NCBI GenBank assembly: GCA_016617855.1
Contig: JAECUM010000832.1
Span: 124,001 to 188,000 of the forward strand
DNA from: Megalonaias nervosa
Taxonomy: Eukaryota > Mollusca > Bivalvia > Unionida > Unionidae
DNA length: 64,000 nucleotides
Direction: 5' to 3'
The translations under genes were made by a program, and so were the position numbers. The notes beneath the pieces were generated by a model. The model did no database searches. It was not told where the DNA came from and saw only the letters and a program-made list of their open reading frames with translations. Within the stretch, counting starts at the first letter, position 1, and each line of letters starts with the position of its first letter. Of the stretch, positions 1-11,300 are shown piece after piece.

Positions 1-59
1 TGTAATAACAAATAGCCAAGTCTGAACAATAGTAATGACAGTGCCACATCAAACTTTAT

Positions 60-790
60 AATGTGAAACACTAATCTGAACAGTGTTAATGATGCAAGTC
101 ACACTGCTATCACATACTGGGTAGCTGTAAGTCACACTGCTATCACATGTTGAGTACTTGTTAGTCACACTGATATCAAATGTCAAGTACTTGTTAGTCA
201 TGCTGGTATCACATGTCAAGGAGATGTAAGTTACACTGATATCACATACTGGGTGGCTGTAAGTTACCCCGCTATCATATGTCGATTACCTGTTAGTCAC
301 ACTGATATCAAATGTCAAGTACTTGTAAGTCATGCTGATATCACATGTCAAGTAGATGTAAGTTACACTGATATCACATACTGGGTACCTGTAAGTCACA
401 CTGATATCACATATTGGGTAGCTGTAAGTCACACTGATATCACATGTCATGTGGCTGTAAGTCACACTGTTACCACATGTCAAGTAGCTGTAAGTCACAC
501 TGATATCACATGTCAAGTAGCTGTAAGTCACACTGATATCACATGTCATGTAGCTTTAAGCTGCACTGATATCACATGTCAAAGTAGCTGTAAGTCACAC
601 TGATATCGCATGTCAAGTAAGTCACACTGATATCACATGTCATGTAGCTGTAAGTAAGTCACACTGATATCACATGTCATGTAGCTGTAAGTCACACTGA
701 TATTACATGTCATGTAACTGTAAGTCACACTGATATCACATGTCAAGTAGCTGTAAGTCACACTGCTATCACATGTTGAGTAGCTGACAA
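60..790. repeat. Tandem array, 33-bp unit
   Basis: About 20 copies of a unit containing GTCACACTGATATCACATG, with variants in the last third (CAAGTAGCT, CATGTAGCT, TGGGTAGCT) and some indels. Because 33 is a multiple of 3, both strands carry open frames of about 90-115 codons. These are by-products of the repeat. Most divergent at the left end. Confidence 0.95.
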
Positions 791-1340
791 TGCCTGGTGT
801 GGCAGGAAGTTCAATGTCTGGTCAAAAGAGTCAGTGAGGACATTTATGAGGACTTGCTGATTGAAACAAGGAGAGTTAGTGTAATTTCTATCATGGTATT
901 ATCTCCATTTCAATTTAAAACTGATAATGACAAGATTTTTCACAAATTTCTCTGTCCATATGTGTCAGTGTTGACCTGTGTAAAAAAAATGTTGTGGTCA
1001 TGATGTCACTGAGTGATGCATTCTCCAGAACTTGAAGTCTATGACATTGTGTTAAATTTCTACTTTTATCCTTTCATATTTTTCACAAGTTTCTGAAGTA
1101 ATAAATGATAAAAAGGAATTCACTCCAAGACTTCACTCCCAGGACTTCACTATAATGAATGACTTGATGCATACAGTTCTAATGTGGGCAGCCCAGAAAT
1201 TAGTTTGGTTTTTTTAATATGAGGGACTACTGTTTGTGTCAAAACAGCGTATCAGTCTGACTTTGCAGTCTGAGACTGAAATGACTTGGCAGTCTGAGAA
1301 TGAAATGTGACTTGGCAATGTAAAAAGTGTATGATTTCAT
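791..1340. other. Unannotated intronic stretch
   Basis: AT-rich unique-looking sequence. A 68-codon plus-strand ORF at 797-1003 has no recognisable domain. Nothing else supportable. Confidence 0.6.
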
Positions 1341-1350
1341 TTTAACTCAC

Positions 1351-1379
1351 CTGTAATATGTACTGCCCAGGTATAACAT
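1351..1379 (-). CDS. Exon 9 (tentative): V-I-P-G-Q-Y motif exon
   Basis: 29 nt, using the second AG of TTTCAGAG as acceptor and a perfect GTGAGT donor. Joined to 1649-1687 it reads D-VIPGQYILQ, matching the V-x-P-G-x-Y strand near the end of IL17RD D2 (from memory). Using the first AG gives 31 nt and breaks the join. Confidence 0.4.
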
Positions 1380-2332
1380 CTCTGAAAGTATGGTCGAACT
1401 ACAAAAATAAATTACACTAAGATGAAAATAATGAAAAAAACGATACAATAAAAAGCATGACAAGCATTATGCATGCACAAAATCAATGTTAATATTTTGT
1501 ATTTATTTTATTTTTGTACCAGTTATAGAGCACCAGAACATGTTTGGGATTCTGCTAAAAATCATACACTGAATTACAAATAGATTGTGAGATCAGTCAC
1601 TGCCATCTTCTCTAATGTCAAAAAAGAGGCACTATTTACATTTATCACCTGTGCTTTGGCATTGTGAATGCAACCTATTTGTACAAGCTAAATATGAAAG
1701 GAACTCTTTAAGCTGTTCCTTTTAGACTTCAATTAAACTTGAAATTTAAGATCTGAAATCAAATGCAAGCTTCCCATTCTAAATCAAGGAGCCAACTAAT
1801 AAATGAGACAAAGAATTAAAAGTTAATTTACTAAGAAGAAAAAAATTGTACCATCAATTGTGTCATATTGAAGTCAATGTTAAATACTAGTGGTGAATGA
1901 TTCCATATTTCTGGTGGGCAAGTTATCTCATGCATAAAAAGTGTGTGTGTCCATGCATATTTCTGTGTGTGTGTGTGTATGTCCATGCATATTTCTCTGT
2001 GTGTGTGTATGTCCATGCATATTTCTCTGTGTGTGTGTGTGTGTGTATGTCCATGCATATTTCTGTGTGTGTATGTCCATGCATATTTCTGTGTGTGTGT
2101 GTGTGTATGTCCATGCATATTTCTGTTTGTGTGTGTGTATGTCCATGCATATTTCTGTGTGTGTGTGTGTGTATGTCCATGCATATTTCTCTGTGTGTGT
2201 GTGTATGTCCATGCATATTTCTGTGTGTGTGTGTGTGTGTGTATGTCCATGCATATTTCTGTGTGTATGTCCATGCATATTTCTGGTGTGTGTGTGTGTA
2301 TGTCCATGCATATTTCTGTATGTCCATGCATA

Positions 2333-2381
<49 letters not shown>

Positions 2382-5300
2382 CCATGCATATTTCTGTGTG
2401 TGTGTCCATGCATATTTCTGTGTGTGTGTCCATGCATATTTCTCTGTGTGTGTCCATGCATATTTCTCTGTGTGTGTCCATGCATATTTCTCTGTGTGTG
2501 TGTATGTCTATGCATATTTCTGTTTGTGTTGGTGTAATGCATGCCATCCTTACAGTGTAAATTTGGACCCTCTGCTTTCTCCACTGTTCTGTCACAGGTA
2601 AAGGCATCAGAGTAACCTCAAACTCTGTAAAGCTGAACTCTGCTGGTGGTTTCTTAAAGACCAGGGACACTTGGCGCAGATAAGAGTTGTTCTTAAAGGA
2701 TATGGAAGTTGACCAATCCATAGCTGTATTGACTGATTTAAAGGAGGAAACAACATCAGATAATTCCTTTACTTTCTTTCTTTCTTTCTATTCCCGTTCA
2801 CAATCTTTTTTTAAATCATAACTGTATCTGGATATAATTTACCATCAATAAGTTCATAATAAATATATGCTGTATTCATTAATTAAATAGAAGGCATGTA
2901 TGCTTACAATCCAGATTTTAGAGTATCAATATAAATGGGATTTCGCTGTACATAAATCTGTAAGAAGAGTACCCTTAATGGCACATTATTTACCCATTCC
3001 ATGTTTAATAGTCTTCTAGGTGGATAAATGAAATCTGTGGGCAGAAACCACTTTCTTCTTCAGTCATAGTGACCATTTACTTTGATCTCAAAATCAATAG
3101 GCTTCTTCTTTACACTAAATGAAAGCTGTCTATGAAGTCTGGTCTAGGTAAGTGATGTAGAACTAATGTTATCATTTTCATCTTCCAGTCAATGACTTTG
3201 TCCTTTGACCTTTTGACCCCAAATCAATTGGCTTCTTCCTTGCCCCATGTATTTGCCATCCACAAACTATAGTCAAGATATGTGATAAACAACTAATGTC
3301 ATTGTGTGGAAACATTTCTTTTTTCAGTCAAAGTGACCTTTACATTTGACCTAAAAATCAATAGGCTTCTTCCTTATGCCTAGTGCAATCCATCCACAAA
3401 ATGTGGTAACCATGAACTCAACTTACTGCATGGAAACCATTTCTCTTACAGACAGTGACTGTGTCCTTTAACCCCAAAATCGACAGGCTTCTTCTGAACC
3501 ACAAGCACAATCCATCCACAAACCTCTGTTAAGGCATGTGATGCAGAACTCATTTTACTGTGTGGGACTAATTTGTTTTCTTTCAATCAGTCACCTTGAC
3601 CTTTGACCCTAAAACCAATAGGTTTCTTCTTCACAACAAATACAAATTACCCACATAGTTTGGAAACTGTATGTGATGGAGAACTAGCATTATTGTGCAC
3701 CATTTTCCTTTTTTAGTCACTGACCTTAACCTTAGATCGTTTGACCCTGAAATCATAAATTTATTTTTTTTTTGGTGGGGGTGTAGAACTAATTTTAATT
3801 ATACAATACTTACCCATGGCTATTGTTTAGCTTTCTTTGTGCTCAAAAAAGTACCATCCATTTGATGTGCATACATCCTCCCTTAAAGTGAAGAACTGTC
3901 AGTATGATGCAATTCCTCGTAGAGCTTGCTTGTCCCTGGTATGTTATGTGCAAACAAGCATAGCTAGCTCATCTATTTCATAGACAGTTGCTACATCAGG
4001 ACATCAAAGAGGGATGGGAGGAGGGCAATTGACAATAGCCATGGGTAAGTATTGCATGATTAAAGTTAATTTTACCCCCCAAAAAACTACATTTTAATAG
4101 CAGCAATAGCTTACCCATGACTAATGTTGAGCTGAATTTGTCAGTAACGAGGGTTGGCTGATGCTCCGTTAAACTGATGAATAAACAGAGAAAATGGAAA
4201 ATACTCACCATTGGTGGAGAGGTCCATGTTATTGAAGGTTGGTATTTCTCGGGGCCACATGTTGTGTCATAATGATGGAACTCAGAGAAAACATGCCTGT
4301 GCTTTGTTGTGATAATGAGTGGAGGTAAAAGGAGGAAAAGGTAGTATGGGAATGCCAAAATGCTGCCTTCAGGATGGCTTCCAAGGAGGAGTGATTAAGG
4401 TAGGCCCAGGAGGTAGCAACAGCTTGAACCTCATCAGCTTTAAGTTTCATAAAGGAAAGGTCTCGAACAGTAAGAGACTGGTACGCTCCTTTGATTTGTG
4501 GCGATAGAAATGGAGTGCCCTCACGGGACATAAAAGCCTACCTGTACCATTTGCAGCACACATTCAACTGAGACTGGAGATTTCTATTGGTAGTGGAACT
4601 ACGGAGCTAACTGATTTTGGCTAAACATCCTGGTTGACAAAGGAAGGAAACAGAATCACAATTCCCACTAAACCGGAGACAGCCAGTGTCAATATATAAG
4701 ACATGAATCTCACTTCATCATCACAATGAGGCAAAGGCAAGTAGAAACACAGTCTTGAGAGTGGGGTCCTGAAAAGAAGCCTCACTAAATGGTTCATTGG
4801 GGGTTTGGTTAATGACCATAAAACACAAGAAAGATTCCATCTAGGCATAAGAGAGCATGAGACAGGTCTCTGCAGCGCAAATCCAAACCAATTACTGTGC
4901 CCTGAGAGAATTTAAGCATCTTAGAAATGGTAGCTCTATAGCCCTTGATAGCGGATACAGAGCATTTTTTTGTTTTCATTATCCCTTGATAGTCGATACA
5001 GAGCATTTTTTGTTTTCATTAGCCCTTGATAGTGGATACAGAGCATTTTTTGTTTTCATTAGCCCTTGATAGTGGATACAGAGCATTTTTTGTTTTCATT
5101 AGCCCTTGATAGTGGATACAGAGCATTTTTTGTTTTCATTAGCCCTTGATAGTGGATACAGAGCATTTTTTGTTTTCATTAGCCCTTGATAGTGGATACA
5201 GAGCATTTTTTGTTTTCATTAGCCCTTGATAGTGGATACAGAGCATTTTTTGTTTTCATTAGCCCTTGATAGTGGATACAGAGCATTTTTTGTTTTCATT

Positions 5301-8300
5301 AGCCCTTGATAGTGGATACAGAGCATTTTTTGTTTTCATTAGCCCTTGATAGTGGATACAGAGCATTTTATGTTCTCAAAGAGAAACAAAAGGAAAGCAG
5401 CCACAGAGGTTATAGAGGGGCAGCTAGGATCAACATGTTGCCTACTGCACCAATCACAAAGGATTCTCCACCTGGTATCATAGACCTTGGATACAGAAGC
5501 TCTCCTGGCCTGAATGATGCAACTGGCAACTTGGCCTGAAAAGTTGTTCTGGTGGAGAGATCGCTTGAGATGGGCCAAGTGTGAAGGTGGAGAATTTGTG
5601 GGTTGTTGCAGAGGAGGAATCCCTGGTCTTGCAACAGAAGATCCCACCTGAGAGGAAGAGACTTGGGTCAAGTGATCAACAGGTCTAGAAGATCATTGAT
5701 ACACAAGCACTGAGGTCACAGAGGGGCTATAAGAATGATCTGAGCAGTGGAAGTTCTGACTTTTTTGCAGTACTTGAGGAATCAGCTGAAAGGGTGGGAA
5801 GGCATAAGCAAACAGTGGATCCCACTGGAGACTTAACTGCCCAAGCTCTTTGATCTGGGACAGGAGAAAAATAAAATGGGAGTCTCTTGTTGAGCCTGGT
5901 TGTAAATAGATCCACTAGGGGCCTTCACCACAGCAAGAACAAGGACTCTGTAACAGCAGTGAAGAGTCCATTCTGTGAGGATGGCTCTGCCAGTTTTGGC
6001 GAGACTGTCTGCCAAAACATTCTTCTTGCTGAACTCTGAGTATTATATTCTCTGAGGTGGTCCAGCACATGAGGTTCCAGACTTCCACACAAAGAGAAGG
6101 GGCATGTGTGCCTCCTTGATGTCAGAGATAAGCTACAACAGATGTGTTGTCAGAGAAGACCATGACACATCTACCCCTTACTCTTTCAATGCACCCTTGA
6201 AATGCTAGGTATACAGCCTTCATTTCTAGGTTGTTTATGTGGAGGGATGATTCAGACTGGGTCCAATGCCCCTGCAGAATCATACCCTCTGGTTCTAACT
6301 GAGCACCCCAACCGGAATCTGACGCGTCAGCAAACAGATAGGAGTGGGATTCGGGTGCATACATGGGGACTCCAATCATGAATCTGTCCTGATTCATCCA
6401 CCACTACAAATGGTGATGAAATACTGGTCCTAAAAAGATCACTGTGATAGAGAATCTATGGAGGTTTCCACCTGGCAAGAAGTAGGAACTGGAGAGCTCA
6501 CATATGGATATGTCCTAACAGAACCAAATCGGCAGCAGTGTTAGAGGTTTCCAGAAGGGACAAGCACAGTTGAGCTGACAAAGAGGTTACTGCTTGCAGT
6601 GTCTCTAACAAGGCCAGGATTCTGTCTATCTGATCCAGTGGAACTCAGAGTAAGTTCTGGTTTGTGAGGAAATTCATCCCCATGTAAAGAAAGTCTTGCA
6701 ATGAAGTGAGTTCTGATTTTTTGAGGTTGGACAAAAGGCCCAACTGAGTTATCACAGATTAACAGCAGCACAGATCCTGATCAATGGACTGGTTTTGAAC
6801 ATTGTGGATCAGCCAGTTGTCAAAATACTGGAGAATTGGTAATCCCAGTAACCAAAGGTATCCCACCACTATTCCGATAACTTGAGTAAAAATTCTGCGC
6901 GCGGAAGAAATTCCGAACAGTAGGACCCAGAGATGATAAAATTCCTGTTCTAAGCAAAACTGGAGATATTTGCAGTGAAGAAGAAATATGCTTATGTGTA
7001 GATAGGCATGCTGATGGTGGATGGACACTGCCCAATCAGTTGAAGCACATTCAGGATTGAGGAGGTGGTCTCCATCTTGAAAGGTTCTTCCAGAAGAAAC
7101 CGGTTTACAGGGGAGAGGTTGATTATAATGCGAAACTTTCCACTTTTCTTGGTGACCAGGAAGATCGTTCATGACCCTCTTGACTGCCCCTTTCTGTAAA
7201 AGGATGTGCACTTCCTCCTTCAGTTTCACCAGATTGGATTGGTGAAGAAAGATGGGGGTCCTGGATAGAGGAGGTAGTTCCAGAAACTGTTCACCATAGA
7301 AAGGACCCAACCATCATGCGTGATGCTCAACCAGGCCTCAGAAAAAAGGCCTAGGAGAGCACCGATGGGAATGCCTGGGAAAGGGATGTGTGGCAGGAGA
7401 AGGTTCAAATCCCAGGGGCTGCCACCCACCCCCTCCTTTGGGAAAAGAAGGCAGCTGTGGAAACTGCTTCTTTCCTTTCCAGGTTCATTGGGTACATCTG
7501 TTTTTCACTATCTGGAAGCCAGACGGATGAGAAGGAGGAGGCTCATTTTGAGGTTGCATATTGGACTAAGGCTGTGTCTGCTTGAAGAACTTAGCAGAAA
7601 GCCCTTGAGGGTGATTCACATCCAATTGCAATGGGCCAGGAGTGAATGTGAAGGATCTATGTTGATGATCCAACAAGTCTTGAGATGCCATACAAGGAAT
7701 GAGGCCTCCAAACAGACCTTCGGCTTCAAGCAGAGCAGCCTTAAGGACGTCTTTACTGTGATCAAGAAGTACCTTTTTGAAGTCCAAAGCAACATCATGG
7801 TGGATGTGAAGAAATTCTGCTGACAAAGCCATGGAAACAGAAAGTGCATGCCAAGATATCTTGGACACCACTTCCAGTATGCGTTGAAGGGTGGCTGGGT
7901 TCAAGGATGCTTCCCTTAGCATACTAAAAGAAGAAGCTGAGAAGAGATCAGCATGAGAAGCTATGGTGACAAGCAGTCTGACACTCTGTTCCATAGTTTC
8001 AATGTCTTTAACAGAAAGGTGTGCCCAGGCTTCACTTGAAATACCCACCAGGGCCGCACTGTAATGAAGTTCGGGAAGTTTTGTGGGCCACATTGGGAAA
8101 TATACCTGACAGCTGGCAGAAGAGACCAAGGGTCACAACTTTGAGACAGAACAGCCCACCCCTGACATTATTGATGAATATTTTGACCTGTTGAAAACCT
8201 CAGCAATTTCCTCAATCATAGATGAATGAGGGAGGAGGAGGAAGTCTTGATGAGGCTGAGCCCCCGAGATCTTTCAGACTGGAAAGGATCTTTATGGACT

Positions 8301-11300
8301 GTGTGATTGGTTTTAGGCATAAGTCAGGGGGTAAGAGGCAATAGACTTCATTTATTGCATTGTCAAAAGACCATACATCCTCTTCCACATCTAACAGAGA
8401 TGAAGGAGCTGGCATAAAAGTAGGTGTCACTTGTGCTTCCTCAATATCAAACTCATTAGAGTCTACCACAATAGAGATAACATAAGTCCCTAGAAGGTGA
8501 AGAGGGTATAGGAACACTATGCACTAAGTCGCGTACTGCAAGACGGTGAGTGGCTGAAGGAGTGACAAGAACATCTGTCAGTCCTGGAAGAAGTGATGCC
8601 TCTAGCCTTCCAAATGATTTCCACCAGAGGATGAGGTGATGGCAGGACATGGGCTTCAACATTGCCTCTGTTATGAGGGCAAGATCCAAAAGCCCAAGGT
8701 CATACATGACCAAGGCCCCTGAGGTGGAGGTCCCCACATCCCATAGGGATTCACTGGGATAATAGGAAAGGAGGAGAATACTGATCCGATCAACTATCCT
8801 AGTCTAAGCCTGCCGGTTGGACTCCCAATGTTCATAATGAGATAGTAGAGCGTGGAGAGAGGAGAACTCGGTCCGAACCTATCCCCATACCGTGAGGCTT
8901 TAGTGTGATGATCAGAGGATACAAGATCATCAACTGATGCATCACTAAGGAAGGTGTGGTGCTGATCCCTCCCAGTGGCAGGGTGCAATACACTATCTCT
9001 GACAGTGTGGTGACAGTGCATCTCTTTCTCGAGGCTGCAACTGTAACATGCTATGAGGAGAGCAATGCATCTTATCCTCCAAGGGAGGTAGCAACATGCA
9101 ATGGTATTGGTGGTGCAGCTCCTTCTCAATGGGAGGCAGCAACATGCCACAAGATGAGTGTTGCATATCCTCCACAATGGGAGGCAGTGACACACTAAGA
9201 GGTGAGAGGTGCATCTCCTCCATGATGGGAGGCAGCAACATGCTATAGGATGAGCAGTGCATCTCCTCTGCAGGAGACAGTGACACACTGCTACATGGTT
9301 GCTGTATCTCCTTAACAATGGGATGTAGCGATGTGCTAGGAGGGGTATTCCAGTCAGAAGACCCCTTATTTCCAATAACAGAAGCCAGAAAATTCTGAGG
9401 AAGAAGGAGAATGAAGCTTCTTCTTTCTCTGATAAGTGTGACTGGAGTCTGCAAGATTCCAGCTTTCTGCAGACCATGATTTACAAAATGTACAATGATT
9501 TTTTTTTGTACATTTGGAACATTTAATACAGTCTGGATGAGTGTCCCAGGAAGACGTATTGTGGTCACACCTTCTCACAGGCTGTGTTGGCATTATTCCC
9601 TAATATAGTAAATCAATTAAAATATTTATAATGTCACGCATAACACCTTGTTTGTATGTACCGTGTATAGAGTGCATCCCTGTAATCTCTTGTTATGTAT
9701 ATGTAATTTAATTATTTGTTTGTTAGTTTTAAATTTTTTTTATTTTATTTTATTCCATTACATGTTATTGTAATGATAACTTTGCCTACTAGATTTGATA
9801 TTTTTTTTAGAAATTCAGTTCAGTTCTGTTTGACCTGATAAACATCCAGTAGTTGAAACAATGTACCAAGTTTATGACCTTGATTCAGAAATCAGATAGA
9901 GTTCTAGTAAACAACTTTTTTTTTTTTTTTATTCATTCTAAGAGTAAGATTTATTCAGTGGAATCAAGGCCATAGCTAGAGTACATGATAATTAGCATGT
10001 AAAAATTATTCTACATCGTTCTAGAAGGTGACCACATGACTCTCATACGGGAATCTGTTTTGCGTCGTAACTTACTGTACAACTGTTTTCTTGAGAAGAG
10101 CTAGCCAGTTGGGCTTTAAATCTCTGACACTTAAAGATGTCTTGTTGTGACCAGTTTGAGTTGAATTTTTTTTTAATGGAATTATTGATTCTTTCCCTGG
10201 AAAATACTACTGCTCATACAGAAATTCTTGGACAAGGAAATTTATCGAAATTTATTCAGAAATTCTTAACTGGAATATTATTTTCTGTGATTCAACAAGG
10301 AACTGTTGACATGGCAACACTTTGAAGGTCACGACATACGTCATCACCCTCCATTTTAATTTCATCGGGACTTGAACACAGATTCATTTAGGACTTTTTA
10401 ATAATAGGACTTCTATTTTTTAATTCTTGGATTATTTTTTATTTGATTCGTAAACCGTAAGTCCTTTTTCTCATTTTTATATTGTTTTTCTCGGGAAATA
10501 AATTATTTGTTAAATTTTACAAAGCTTGTTGTCTTCACTCTTTTCTTGTTACTTTTGTACGAGCCTAGACACATAACACTCTGTAGACATGTAAACCACA
10601 GCATAAATTTACCAGTCCTTTTCCGAGTAAGAAAGAGAGTTCTCAGTGTTTTATACAATTTTTGTTGAGAAAATGAAGTATACATACATACAATACAATG
10701 CATTGAATTAAATATCTAGGATAGATACCATATATGATGTGGTTCCTGCGGTGTCAATCTAAACTGAAGAACACACAGCATCTAGTGAGCATGCTGTCGT
10801 TATTACTTGCAAAAATGACTTACCAGTACATAGATACAAAACGATTTTGATAGTAAATGTATCTGACCCCTTTGGGTGTACACGATGTAACTGCAAGTCC
10901 CTGCAGGAACCGAAACTGGAGGGAAAAGGTTACCATGTAAATATTTGGAAAAAACGAATGAATAACATAACACCATTAGATACAATTATTTTAGAGGCTA
11001 GGTCACAATTATGGTTAAAAAATACTGCACCAGGCAAATTTTCTCTGGTGTTTAGCAGACGTCTGATCACATCAATGTCCTTGAAAAAGATGTGCTAGCT
11101 GTGCTTGTTTTGCACATAACATACCAGAGACAAACGAGCTGCACAAGGAATTGCATAATACTGACAATTCTTCACTCTAAGGGAGGATGTATGCACATCA
11201 AACAGAAGTTTTTCAGCATGAAAAAGAAATCTGAACAATAGCTATGGGTAAGCTATTGCCGCCACTAAAAGCTTTTTTCATTACTCATCATACAAGCAAT

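Larger units (their letters stand above)
3785..11282 (-). mobile_element. DIRS1-like tyrosine-recombinase retrotransposon, degenerate
   Basis: About 7.5 kb, coding on the minus strand in the order ORF1 (gag-like), RT, RNase H, tyrosine recombinase. Inverted terminal repeats of about 190 bp lie at 3785-3985 and about 11090-11282. An internal complementary region at about 4027-4140 is complementary to both outer ends. ITRs plus an ICR next to the 3' ITR are the hallmark of DIRS1-type elements, as opposed to Ngaro/PAT split direct repeats. DIRS elements replicate through a circular intermediate inserted by the recombinase, so no target duplication is expected, and none is seen. All ORFs carry frameshifts, so the copy is dead. 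Two minisatellites have grown inside it. Confidence 0.85.

Noticed and set aside
1831..2721. 296-codon minus ORF as one protein
   Set aside because: Only its first part (2723-2554) looks like an exon; the rest is TG microsatellite translated as His/Thr/Met repeats after a good splice donor.
2908..2957. 50-nt minus exon with a strong acceptor (IYVQRNPIYIDTLKSG)
   Set aside because: Its only open frame ends in phase 2, which does not join the exon at 2554-2723 without a stop.
7320..7823. 167-codon plus-strand ORF
   Set aside because: Lies antisense over DIRS ORF1/RT and has no recognisable domain.
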